A stretch of 23,184 bases of DNA from Flavobacteriaceae bacterium (GTDB taxonomy: Bacteria > Bacteroidota > Bacteroidia > Flavobacteriales > Flavobacteriaceae). Position 1 is the stretch's first letter. Each line of letters begins with the position of its first letter. Shown here one piece after another: positions 1-7,970 of this stretch. The notes under the pieces are model-generated. The model searched no databases and was not told where the DNA came from. It was given only the letters and a program-made list of their open reading frames with translations. Both the position numbers and the translations under genes were made by a program. The DNA is taken from positions 1 through 23,184 of the forward strand of contig CANHBE010000010.1 in the NCBI GenBank assembly GCA_947458575.1. The letters are read 5' to 3'.

Positions 1-442
1 CAGGGTGATTTTCAGGGAAATTGAGAGCCGTAAAGTTATGCCAGTCGTCCTCAATCTCAGGGCCATCCGAAACATTGAAACCGAGACGTTCAAAAATTTC
101 TATGATGCGATAGCGGGTTAAATTGAGTGGATGCAGGTTTCCCGTTTTATTAGGAATGACCGGAAGTGATAGGTCCATGGTTTCGCGGTCGGACGAAGTG
201 GTATTCTCGATTGACTCCTGAAGTGATTTGAATCTATTCTCAGCGAGTTGCTTAAGATCATTGAGGGTTTTGCCCAGCTTCTTTTTCTCTTCAACTGAAG
301 CCAACTTCAAGTCATCAAAAAGAGACATCAACTGCCCTTTCTTGCTGATAAATTTTAGCCGAAAGTTTTCTAAATCGTCTTTCCCTTTAATAGTGAATTT
401 TTGCATTTCAATCTCCAACCCCTTGGCTTTCTCAGAAATCAT
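1..442 (-). CDS. pheS: Phenylalanyl-tRNA synthetase alpha subunit, N-terminal part (cut by window edge)
   Basis: Partial gene; the window holds the first 147 codons and the rest lies beyond base 1. PheS pairs with PheT to charge tRNA-Phe in the cytoplasm. Reading from ATG at 442, the first ~85 residues form a charged helical region with the family-like stretch FRLKFISKKGQL (about 27-38), matching the N-terminal coiled coil that contacts tRNA. The class II catalytic core then begins with LHPLN (about 103-107) and GPEIEDDWHNF (about 127-137), a very characteristic PheS signature. In this frame an in-frame TAA lies nine codons upstream with no other ATG between, so 442 is the start. The ATG overlaps the TGA of the preceding WecA-like gene (ATGA), suggesting coupled translation. 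There is no obvious ribosome binding site, as is usual in Bacteroidota. Confidence 0.93.
   Translation of the reverse strand, partial: MISEKAKGLEIEMQKFTIKGKDDLENFRLKFISKKGQLMSLFDDLKLASVEEKKKLGKTLNDLKQLAENRFKSLQESIENTTSSDRETMDLSLPVIPNKTGNLHPLNLTRYRIIEIFERLGFNVSDGPEIEDDWHNFTALNFPENHP
439..442 (-). promoter_or_regulatory. ATGA stop/start overlap between WecA-like gene and pheS
   Basis: The TGA ending the phosphoglycosyltransferase gene (441-439) shares bases with the ATG of pheS (442-440). Such four-base overlaps normally indicate translational coupling and a shared mRNA. It decides the pheS start here, since no other ATG lies in frame before the upstream stop. Confidence 0.7.
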
Positions 443-1500
443 GAATTCGACTTTTTTATTGAGAGTTTACTAGTAATTAAACGATCCAAAGTAAAACTGA
501 GGATAAATGCTACCAAAATTACACCTGTCAAAACATACCAATCGCTAAAATTTCTAAAAATATAGGCCGCTAAAATAAATAAAGCATTTACTGAAGCCAA
601 AATGATTGCAGTAGTGGAGTGAGTCATGCCAAGCCGCATTATTGCGTGGTGGACGTGGCTTTTGTCGGGTTTGAAAGGGGACTGCCCTTTAGACAATCGT
701 AGAATAATAATTCGTAGCGTATCGCAAAGAGGGATAATAACAAAACAGGCTGCTGAGGCAATGGTAGCGGAAAATTTTATTGGACTGCCGATAGGCAAAG
801 TCTCATTCAAATTCATAAACTGAATGACCAAAACAGACAATAACATTCCTATAACCATCGCACCCGTATCACCCATAAAAATTTCCGATGGTTCCCAATT
901 GAAAATTAAAAAAGCCAGTATTCCCCCGGTCATCGAGAAACAAAGTAGTGAAAATACATAGTCTTCAGCAAAAAAAAACCAAACCCCAAAGGCTGATAAA
1001 GCAACCAACCCAATGCTGCCTGCTAGACCATCCAATCCATCAATTAAATTAAAAGAATTGGTGATAATAACAATAGTAAACACAGTAAGAGCGTAGCCTA
1101 ATAATCCTGGGATTTCATTCACACCAAGAAAACCGTACAATGAGTTAATAAAGATTGATGAAAACAAGAAAATGATAATCGCAACAACCTGACCAACTAG
1201 TTTGTGTAATGCTCGAAACGGAACGATGTCATCACGTAGCCCAATAAGGAAAACCATAAACAAACTTGCCAGAACAAAGCGAACAGAGTGCCATTCGTCA
1301 AAATCAAGCCAGATAAGGGTAGACAACAGAAAGCCTGCAAAAATCGAAATGCCTCCCATAGACGGAGTGACTTTTCTATGGATTTTCCGTCTGCCCGGAA
1401 CATCCACAATATTTTTTTTAAGGAAATACCTAACAATTAGAGGTAGTATAGTAAAAGAAATGAAAAATGCGGTCACACAAGCCGCAAAATTAACTGTCAT
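439..1500 (-). CDS. wecA: WecA/TagO-type undecaprenyl-phosphate sugar-1-phosphate transferase
   Basis: A polytopic membrane enzyme of the MraY/WecA superfamily that transfers a (HexNAc-)1-phosphate from a UDP-sugar to undecaprenyl phosphate, the first step of O-antigen unit assembly. Visible motifs in order: PGRRKIHRKVTPSMGG (about 35-50), the Asp pair in GLRDD (87-91), NSFNLIDGLDGLA (148-160), FMGDTGA (208-214) and the HVHH cluster (282-285). The HxHH pattern with preceding KPDKS favours the WecA/TagO branch over MraY, whose motif differs. Length 353 is normal. About ten hydrophobic segments are spread over the chain. It is the last polysaccharide gene of the cluster, 35 bases after the O-antigen ligase-like gene, and overlaps pheS. 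The exact donor sugar cannot be read from sequence; the symbol is by family, not proven function. Confidence 0.88.
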   Translation of the reverse strand: MTVNFAACVTAFFISFTILPLIVRYFLKKNIVDVPGRRKIHRKVTPSMGGISIFAGFLLSTLIWLDFDEWHSVRFVLASLFMVFLIGLRDDIVPFRALHKLVGQVVAIIIFLFSSIFINSLYGFLGVNEIPGLLGYALTVFTIVIITNSFNLIDGLDGLAGSIGLVALSAFGVWFFFAEDYVFSLLCFSMTGGILAFLIFNWEPSEIFMGDTGAMVIGMLLSVLVIQFMNLNETLPIGSPIKFSATIASAACFVIIPLCDTLRIIILRLSKGQSPFKPDKSHVHHAIMRLGMTHSTTAIILASVNALFILAAYIFRNFSDWYVLTGVILVAFILSFTLDRLITSKLSIKKSNS

Positions 1501-1535
1501 AAAAACAAAGGTATTTTAGACGAAAGGTAAGAAAT

Positions 1536-2750
1536 TTATTTCTTTTCTGAAGAAGCAGTACCCGATGTAGGATTTCGGTAAGGCAGATAGATAAATGCCG
1601 AAATAAAGAAGTAGAAAAAGACTATTCCTCTTTGAACGTTTAAACTTGATTCTGTCAACATCAGCAAAGAGAAAGAAATTAAGAAAATTAGAAAAACAAA
1701 GTTTGGTTGCTTCAATGCACTTGAAAAACAGTATATCAGGATAAGAAGGAATACCACTAGTTCAACTATTCCATTTCTACATAGAAATTGTAAATATTGA
1801 TTATGGGCATTAAAAGAATTTTCAATGCCTTCTGAAAATCCAATTTGGCGATATCCCTCATTTATCAAAATCTGCTCATCACCAGTTCCGGCACCAAAAA
1901 ACGGACTTGTTTCAATGCCTTTCATTACACCTTTCCATAGAACAACTCGATTGTCAAGAGCGGTCGATACATTTTTTCCATAGGTATCAAAGAATGTAAG
2001 CACTCTGCTTGGGTCAAGTAATAAAGTGATAAAACCTAAAGTCAATAGGCTGTAAGTAATAAGCCATGCTCGTTTTCTTGTTACAATAACAAGATAGAGA
2101 GCTAAGCAAAATACAAAAATGATCAACGGTATTTGAGCTCTTAGGAACAAAAGGATCGTTACGGATAGCACCAGAGTTACAAAATAAAAAACGGTATGGT
2201 TGCCTTTTTCTCTCCAAAACATCCTGAGCTGTCTAAGCTCTTCGAGCGAGTAAAAAATAATAAAAATGAAGAATGTTGACAGATATGTAGGATGGATGCC
2301 TATAATATCTGTGAAGAAAATATGGCCTTGTTGAAAAACTTGATTTCGCTTTTCCAACTCATAACATAAAAGGGCATAGGAAATACCAAAAAATACAACT
2401 GCGAAGCAAGCTAAACTAAAATAATAAAGCAATTTTGAAACATCAATCTTAAGGTCCTTGAATTGAAAGACTAAAATAGGGAATACTATCAAAAAGAGAT
2501 TCCGTTCTATGTCAGCAAATGCAGAGCTTACATCGGTACATCGAATTGCCCCAAACAAAAGAATGGCAAAAAAAGCAAAGCAGAACTGAAATAATCGATC
2601 TTTTAAAACGGCATACTTGAATTCCTTCAGAATAAAAAATAAAAAAAAACTGAAGCCTACAACAGTAACGAGAGAATTAAATCTAAGTGACATCGGTATG
2701 CTTGATACCAAGAGTAACGGCAAAAGTATTTTTATTTTGTTAATAAACAT
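1536..2750 (-). CDS. O-antigen ligase/polymerase family membrane protein (Wzy/WaaL-like), copy 1
   Basis: A 404-residue polytopic membrane protein, probably acting at the periplasmic face on undecaprenyl-linked glycan. The family signature is in the last third: RVVLW followed by SPFFGAGTG (about residues 275-290), then NAHNQYLQFLCRNGI (about 315-330) in a large periplasmic loop, and ESSLNVQRG near the C-terminus. These match the Wzy_C/WaaL pattern of an Arg loop, a GxG turn, a His-Asn motif and a final E-x-x-L-x-x-Q-x-G helix. It lies between a family 2 glycosyltransferase (15-base gap) and the WecA-like gene. It resembles the 431-residue protein encoded at 3565-4860 in the same motifs. Whether it polymerises repeat units or ligates them to lipid A-core or to a protein cannot be decided from sequence. 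The frame contains a run of nine A (plus strand) near 2641. Confidence 0.83.
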   Translation of the reverse strand: MFINKIKILLPLLLVSSIPMSLRFNSLVTVVGFSFFLFFILKEFKYAVLKDRLFQFCFAFFAILLFGAIRCTDVSSAFADIERNLFLIVFPILVFQFKDLKIDVSKLLYYFSLACFAVVFFGISYALLCYELEKRNQVFQQGHIFFTDIIGIHPTYLSTFFIFIIFYSLEELRQLRMFWREKGNHTVFYFVTLVLSVTILLFLRAQIPLIIFVFCLALYLVIVTRKRAWLITYSLLTLGFITLLLDPSRVLTFFDTYGKNVSTALDNRVVLWKGVMKGIETSPFFGAGTGDEQILINEGYRQIGFSEGIENSFNAHNQYLQFLCRNGIVELVVFLLILIYCFSSALKQPNFVFLIFLISFSLLMLTESSLNVQRGIVFFYFFISAFIYLPYRNPTSGTASSEKK

Positions 2751-2765
2751 TCGATCTATTAGAAA

Positions 2766-3575
2766 CTAAAGCGTCCGATTGTTCAACATCTCTTTCTCTC
2801 GATCAAAAAACCATCCCCACTTATTAAAATACTTAATCACTGAAGAAATATGTATAAAAAACAATCTATTTATTCGATAAGATTCTCTAGCGTGTCCGTG
2901 GATAATACTTGCATGTGGGTAATAAATATTTTTATAAGCCCTAAGCATGCGCCTAGATAAGTCAATATCCTCCGCATACATAAAATAACGTTCATCAAAA
3001 AATCCAACTTTTTTGATTGCGGCCACTCTTAAAAACATGAAGCAGCCAGAAACCGAAGGCACTTCAAATTTCAGCTCAAGGTTTTTGTCCCTCATCTCAT
3101 AGATATCCATCCTTTTTTTTACAATTCCATTCAAGAAACCAAAGAAAAATCTCCTTGCAAACAGGTCTAGTGGGTGCGGCAATCGTTTGTTAACGTATTG
3201 GTGTCTTCCATCTGGATAAAATACTTTAGGTTGGATTATGCCTATCTCTTCTTCGTCTTCCATGACAGAAAACAATTTTTGTAAAGATGTGCCCTCGAAG
3301 GTTACATCTGGATTTAAAACCAAATGATACTTACTGTCATTTACTATTTTAGTAAATATAATATTATGCGCCTTACCGAAACCTAAGTTATTTCCATTAA
3401 AAATATACTCTGTCCGATTGTCTCGAACAACCTTTTCGAGTTCATTTGTCGGTGAATTATCAACCAAAAACAGCTTGAAACTCAATTCCGTACTATAAAC
3501 AGAATCAATGGTACGCATCAAATCGAGGGCACTATTCTTATACAAGACTATAGACACAGTTAGATCATATTTCAT
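2766..3575 (-). CDS. Family 2 glycosyltransferase, WbbL-type rhamnosyltransferase-like
   Basis: A 269-residue cytoplasmic GT-A fold enzyme that should transfer a sugar from a nucleotide donor onto the undecaprenyl-linked unit. Evidence: a Rossmann-like start (LTVSIVLYKN), FLVDNSP (about 36-42), NNLGFGKAHN (about 62-71), the metal-site stretch LNPDV (87-91), PSVSGCFMFLR (173-183) and FDERYFMYAEDIDLSRR (about 193-209). The NNxGFGxAxN, NPDV, SGCF and FDExYFMYxEDxDL set is typical of the WbbL group, often rhamnosyltransferases, which fits the rml genes upstream; the sugar is inference. Its start overlaps the end of the 431-residue membrane protein gene by 11 bases, so the two are probably coupled. 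Confidence 0.87.
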   Translation of the reverse strand: MKYDLTVSIVLYKNSALDLMRTIDSVYSTELSFKLFLVDNSPTNELEKVVRDNRTEYIFNGNNLGFGKAHNIIFTKIVNDSKYHLVLNPDVTFEGTSLQKLFSVMEDEEEIGIIQPKVFYPDGRHQYVNKRLPHPLDLFARRFFFGFLNGIVKKRMDIYEMRDKNLELKFEVPSVSGCFMFLRVAAIKKVGFFDERYFMYAEDIDLSRRMLRAYKNIYYPHASIIHGHARESYRINRLFFIHISSVIKYFNKWGWFFDREKEMLNNRTL

Positions 3576-4860
3576 TCTCTGTGGATAGCTTAAAAGGTTT
3601 TAATAAATATACAACACAATAAAACAGACTAAAGGAAGACACGCCTTTTTGCCTAGCCAAAAGAACCTCTATTGAAAAATACATTATAGATAATAGTATA
3701 AACAAAGCCAAAGTTGCGTTTTTTCTGCGCGAATAGAAAATAACGCAAACCAAAAGAAACGAAAAAACAAAAAGTCCAACAATACCCGACTCTAAAGTTA
3801 GGTGCATAAACTCATTATGGGAGTTATACCCGTCTTCGTGACCCCTCACGTATCCCTTAATGGTGTAACAATCCAGCAATGCCGTTTGTCCATTAGAAAG
3901 GCCATACCCAAATGCCTCCCTTTTTTGTATAGTAATCATAGCACAATTCCAAATGGCCATCCTTTGGCTGGAGCTGTTCCATAGCCCTGAATATTCATTA
4001 GAATATTCATAATTCAAGCCCTGCTTGAATCTATCTCCAATAAATTGCAAGTTTTGAAAAACAAACCCTAAAGTAGTCAAAAAAACAGTTGAAGATACAA
4101 AAACAATAAGTCTACTTTTTAAAGACGACAGTAGCTTCAGTATAACTATAATACACATGCATATAATACCCATTTTTGAAGCCACCAAAATCAAAAAAAA
4201 AGCTAGGTAAACAACAATTAATAGACTCAAAATCCGTGAGCAAAAGATCGGATTAAATAGAATAACCAAAATGGCTATGTTTATAAGAAAGCTAAAATAA
4301 ATAGGATCCAAACTAGTTGGTGATGTTAGATAGATGTAAGAAAAATAATAGTACTCACGCTCCGTTATTTTTTGAACGATGAAGCTTTTGTTCGCAACTG
4401 CATTATAACCTGCGTTCCCAAAGCAAAGTATTGAATAAAATAAAAGTATAAAAACGAATGCCCTAAAAATTCTTTTACCGTCAAGTTGAAAGTCGATTAG
4501 CATAAAAGAAATCGGAAGCATCAAAAGAGGTAAGCGCTTTTCCAACTCAAATAACCCAGCGCTTAAGCTTTCGCTGCGAGGAAGATTGAGCAAATAAATT
4601 CCATAAATAATCAACGGGACAATTAACAGATTTTTACTAGAAAAAAAGTGCTGTTGAAATTTTCTAATGAAAGAAAGTGAATATATAAAAAAGAGTAACG
4701 TGAAAAGGCTATGTAAATAAGTAGTTAATGGAAGCGAAAAAATCAATAGCAACAGAAGATACTCAAATACCTTTTCGTTAGCAAAGATTTGGTGCTTAAA
4801 GTACTTGGTAAGGTTTTTCAATTTCATCGCCTTCGTCATGTATAGCTCAAAAGTCCCCAT
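3565..4860 (-). CDS. O-antigen ligase/polymerase family membrane protein (Wzy/WaaL-like), copy 2
   Basis: A 431-residue membrane protein with about eleven hydrophobic segments. It carries the same late signature as the protein at 1536-2750: SQRMAIW then FGYGLSNG, a periplasmic loop ending in YNSHNEFMHLTLESGIVGL, and EVLLARQKGVSSF near the C-terminus. This is the O-antigen ligase/Wzy pattern. Three ATGs lie near the front (4860, 4839, 4827); the segment MKLKNLTKYF from 4827 looks like a natural beginning, so the longer start is not certain. It follows a family 2 glycosyltransferase gene after 57 bases with nothing recognisable in the gap, and overlaps the next glycosyltransferase by 11 bases. 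The role, polymerase or ligase, cannot be assigned. A run of nine A (plus strand) occurs near 4193-4201. Confidence 0.82.
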   Translation of the reverse strand: MGTFELYMTKAMKLKNLTKYFKHQIFANEKVFEYLLLLLIFSLPLTTYLHSLFTLLFFIYSLSFIRKFQQHFFSSKNLLIVPLIIYGIYLLNLPRSESLSAGLFELEKRLPLLMLPISFMLIDFQLDGKRIFRAFVFILLFYSILCFGNAGYNAVANKSFIVQKITEREYYYFSYIYLTSPTSLDPIYFSFLINIAILVILFNPIFCSRILSLLIVVYLAFFLILVASKMGIICMCIIVILKLLSSLKSRLIVFVSSTVFLTTLGFVFQNLQFIGDRFKQGLNYEYSNEYSGLWNSSSQRMAIWNCAMITIQKREAFGYGLSNGQTALLDCYTIKGYVRGHEDGYNSHNEFMHLTLESGIVGLFVFSFLLVCVIFYSRRKNATLALFILLSIMYFSIEVLLARQKGVSSFSLFYCVVYLLKPFKLSTENEI

Positions 4861-4917
4861 CTACCACATTAAAACGACTGGGTTAAATATCTAATATTAA
4901 ACGAACGGAGATGTATT

Positions 4918-5631
4918 TTACTTTGGTTTCATAAGCCTAAGAATCAGACATAACAGTAAATTCACTCTGAAGCGAATTTGCTTTAAGACGGGATTCATAC
5001 TTTTATACCCAGTTTGAGAAACATTATAAGAATGTCTTCTATATAAAACCAAACAATCTTCTACAAAGATAGGCTTAAAATAAATCTCGCCAAGCAGACC
5101 GATCCATGAATCATGCATCGGAATATTCTTTGGGAAAGGTAAGGCAATATTTAGAAGCTCCCTTGAAAATGCCATGCAGCAACCCATGTAAGAGTTTCTT
5201 AAAAGCATGTTATTCCAAAGGCCGCTTTTCGAATGATGCGTCAAAAAAAAGGATTGACAAATAACTTCCATTTTTTCGTTAACAACCGAACAATTGCATA
5301 AAACAATATGGCTTTTTTCTACTATCGGTTTCATTAGCTTAACTTTGTCCGGCAGCCAAATATCATCTTGATCTGAAAGAAAGATTATATCCCCGGTTGA
5401 ATTAATCAAAGCATTTTCAAAATTAAAAATTGGGTTCTTGAAATTTTGATTTTCCAATATTTTGATTCTATCGTCATTAAAAAGTTTGATTAGACCAATA
5501 GTATTGTCCAATGAAGAATCATCTGAAATGATGACTTCATCTTCAGAACTTAGTTGACAAAGTATTGACGCTAATTGTTCCGAAATAAATTTCTCGCCAT
5601 TATATGTTGCTATACATACCGAAATTTTCAT
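4918..5631 (-). CDS. Family 2 glycosyltransferase
   Basis: A 237-residue GT-A enzyme. The start MKISVCIATYNGEKFI is a textbook family 2 N-terminus, followed by IISDDSS (34-40) and the very characteristic FLSDQDDIWLPDKV (84-97) with its metal-binding DxD-like residues. Further on, MHDSWIGLLGEI and YRRHSYNVSQTG match the group of O-antigen transferases often labelled alpha-1,3-rhamnosyl- or glucosyltransferases. It is shorter than the ~300 residue members, because the C-terminal part ends soon after the RRHxxNVS motif with a short hydrophobic tail; the core looks complete. It lies 21 bases after the large membrane protein gene ending at 5653. Donor and acceptor are unknown. Confidence 0.86.
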   Translation of the reverse strand: MKISVCIATYNGEKFISEQLASILCQLSSEDEVIISDDSSLDNTIGLIKLFNDDRIKILENQNFKNPIFNFENALINSTGDIIFLSDQDDIWLPDKVKLMKPIVEKSHIVLCNCSVVNEKMEVICQSFFLTHHSKSGLWNNMLLRNSYMGCCMAFSRELLNIALPFPKNIPMHDSWIGLLGEIYFKPIFVEDCLVLYRRHSYNVSQTGYKSMNPVLKQIRFRVNLLLCLILRLMKPK

Positions 5632-5652
5632 ATCAAAAATAAGGAGTAATAT

Positions 5653-7956
5653 CTAATCGAAATCAATAAACATAGGTATAGATTTAAGATATCCCTCATC
5701 AACCATTCGTGTTTGGATTCCACTACTTCTTAATCGATTTAAAGAGGAAGTTTTTTTGATATATCTTTTTTTCCCATTCTCAATATAATACATCTTTGCT
5801 TCGCCATCTGAATGTACTATTACACCCTCATGTGGGTTTACACTAGAACATTCCATGATGTCCAGATCATTCTCGTTAACATCAAAATAGAGTAGATTTT
5901 TAAAACCTAATTCCATTGTCTCTCGCTTTAACACTTCAATTGTTAACCACTCTGAGTTGTTGTCAATACTTGAATTTGGATAGCTATAGTCTCCGTAGTT
6001 TCCTAAATTACATTTGGGCTTGCCTCGAATTCTTGCAAAGCCCGTTAGCGAAGGATAAATAAACGATTGCGTTACACATTCTTGCTTAGATAAGAGGCCA
6101 ATCTCATCCTTAACGTACAATAACGAATTCCCTTTTAAGTCCATAAATGAACTCTCTAAATCAACCAGTTTCTTAATAAACGAATAATAGGCGTTGGCAC
6201 TCATTTCTTTTGAATAATCATGAAAAAAAAGATTCATATCAATTTTGAGCTTTGATTTTTTCAATTTACCATTTTCGAAAAAATTTACCCTTGTAATCAA
6301 GTTCTTAGCCAAGGCTGATTTTGAAGCATTATAGACTTGAACAATTACGGAGCAACCAACAGCAAAAAAAAGAATGACCCTGATCTTCTTGGCTATTGCA
6401 GTATCAAAAATAAAACGATTAAAATCTTCTCCATAAGCTATGAAAAGCGCAGCCACCAAATACATTTGGATAGAAGCAAAAAAAATTGCGTTGCCTCCAT
6501 AAAATTGAAATATAAGGCCAGGTAAAATACCCAGACTAATGGTGATCAAAATTAGATAAACCGGAAAAGGCGAATAATTATTTGAACCCCGTGTTTTTGC
6601 GCGTATTATGATATAAATTAAAGCAAACAGATAAGACCACATAAAGAACAGGAGGAACCAATCAAAAGCACTAAAAATCTTGTCATCAAAAATAACTTCC
6701 CCTTTGTAAAAAGATAGTAGATTAACTACCCCCTCTGGACTAGTTTCTCTAATCCCAAAAGGGATTGTTTCTACAGTAAACCAATACGTCAATGAAGAAG
6801 AAACAACTACCAATAAAGTAGCCCCAATCAATTGAACATTAAAAAGTCGCAAGTATATTATCACAAACCCAAATATTCCCAATAAAACAAAAAGTGTTGA
6901 TATCTTTACTAGGCCTAAAGTGGTAAAAAGAAAAGGAAGAGCAAAAAACAAAAACAAAGATTGCTCTGTGCGAGAAAGATCTTTTTTACTTAACCCTTGC
7001 CAAAAATAAATTGAAATTGAAATCACGGCAAAAAAAAGAAATAGAGAGATAATCTGTGATTCATGAATAAGGGTATGAACTTGATTGTATCCCCCAGCAT
7101 ATCGATGATCAGGTATTCTTAAAAAGATACAAAAAAAGCATATCAATCCCCACAAAGACATTTTTGGTCTCCTCACAAGAAATTTTTGAATGTCAATCCC
7201 TAGAATTAAAACTGATTTTAAAAAAAGAGGCACAAAAATCAAAGGGTATCCTAGACTGTAACAGGTCCACATGGGAAATCCAGAAAATTTAGATAGCTGG
7301 GCAAAAATCCAATGGCTTCCAAAATGATATTGAAGAAATGGAACTCCGTTTAGTCCAGTTGATGGAATTTTGTAGTTTTTTATCATTTGAGCGTAGCTCA
7401 TATGATAAAGAGTATCTCCCGAGGGGTACATTGAGGCTCCATCTGCTTTCAAAGTCGAAAGCGATTCTAGAAAAGTTGGGCTCAGGAGGTTCGCCCAAAT
7501 GGTTGAGAAAACATAAACGCCAAGCAAGACTGATATAACAATAAAAAAAAAATTGATTGCACGCAGTTCTGCATTAAATCTTGTTTGCAACCTTGCAAAA
7601 ACAAAAAATAATAAAAATCCAAAAAAAGCAATTAACCAGAAAATAATTTCCGCCATTGGAATTGCCCTACCGAGAATCAAGAATACAAGTAAAAAAAGAA
7701 GGGTAAAAAACATCTCGTTTGAATACCAGTTAAAAGGAGAAATTCTTAGAATCTTAATAATGCAACTAGGGGAATGCATTAAGAATAGCGAAATTCCCAA
7801 ATAACCTAGACAATACAAGTTTTGATTTTCAAAGCCTAGTCTAAAAACAAGTGCGATAAATGAACCTACGATTGGCAGAATAGAAACAGAAAAATTTATA
7901 TCTGACTTTACTTTTTCGTACTGAAACCGATCTACGTCCTCAATTGAGTTTAACAT
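5653..7956 (-). CDS. Large GT-C-like polytopic membrane protein with soluble C-terminal region
   Basis: A 767-residue protein I do not recognise as a named gene. The first ~540 residues contain about a dozen hydrophobic segments. An early non-membrane loop has SGDTLYHMSYAQMI (about 179-192) and QYHFGSHWIF, with an Asp/His arrangement reminiscent of GT-C glycosyltransferases. The last ~200 residues are soluble. They include SLTGFARIRGKPKC (about 636-649), then YGDYSYP, and end in a small domain with MYYIENGKKRYI (about 722-733). I chose ATG at 7956, 14 bases after the preceding stop. The longer frame from 8001 starts with TTG inside the upstream gene and adds an unlikely 15 residues. A ten-A run (7543-7552, plus strand) lies in frame. 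A periplasmic sugar transferase acting on polyprenyl-linked donors is a guess from fold and context. Confidence 0.72.
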   Translation of the reverse strand: MLNSIEDVDRFQYEKVKSDINFSVSILPIVGSFIALVFRLGFENQNLYCLGYLGISLFLMHSPSCIIKILRISPFNWYSNEMFFTLLFLLVFLILGRAIPMAEIIFWLIAFFGFLLFFVFARLQTRFNAELRAINFFFIVISVLLGVYVFSTIWANLLSPTFLESLSTLKADGASMYPSGDTLYHMSYAQMIKNYKIPSTGLNGVPFLQYHFGSHWIFAQLSKFSGFPMWTCYSLGYPLIFVPLFLKSVLILGIDIQKFLVRRPKMSLWGLICFFCIFLRIPDHRYAGGYNQVHTLIHESQIISLFLFFAVISISIYFWQGLSKKDLSRTEQSLFLFFALPFLFTTLGLVKISTLFVLLGIFGFVIIYLRLFNVQLIGATLLVVVSSSLTYWFTVETIPFGIRETSPEGVVNLLSFYKGEVIFDDKIFSAFDWFLLFFMWSYLFALIYIIIRAKTRGSNNYSPFPVYLILITISLGILPGLIFQFYGGNAIFFASIQMYLVAALFIAYGEDFNRFIFDTAIAKKIRVILFFAVGCSVIVQVYNASKSALAKNLITRVNFFENGKLKKSKLKIDMNLFFHDYSKEMSANAYYSFIKKLVDLESSFMDLKGNSLLYVKDEIGLLSKQECVTQSFIYPSLTGFARIRGKPKCNLGNYGDYSYPNSSIDNNSEWLTIEVLKRETMELGFKNLLYFDVNENDLDIMECSSVNPHEGVIVHSDGEAKMYYIENGKKRYIKKTSSLNRLRSSGIQTRMVDEGYLKSIPMFIDFD
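5656..5823 (-). other. C-terminal YIENGKKR-type mini-domain of the 767-residue membrane protein
   Basis: The last ~55 residues contain a short beta-rich unit: a Val/Ile strand, HSDG, then MYYIENGKKRYI and a helix-like SSLNRLRSSG. Similar 'Y-I/L-I/V-E-N-G-K-K-R-x-I' units occur, as I recall, in bacterial cell-surface proteins, usually in repeats. Here one copy ends a multi-spanning membrane protein. The comparison is from memory and not searched. Confidence 0.4.
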
Positions 7957-7970
7957 AAAAGTGGCGTTAT

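Noticed and set aside
1202..1519. Plus-strand frames of 60-105 residues over the window, such as 1202-1519 and 18609-18920
   Set aside because: All lie opposite well-supported genes, have no family features, and reflect A+T-rich or repeated codon patterns on the other strand.
4861..4917. A promoter in the 57-base gap before the 431-residue membrane protein
   Set aside because: I see no convincing Bacteroidota -33/-7 (TTTG / TAnnTTTG) pair, and the surrounding gene spacing suggests read-through.
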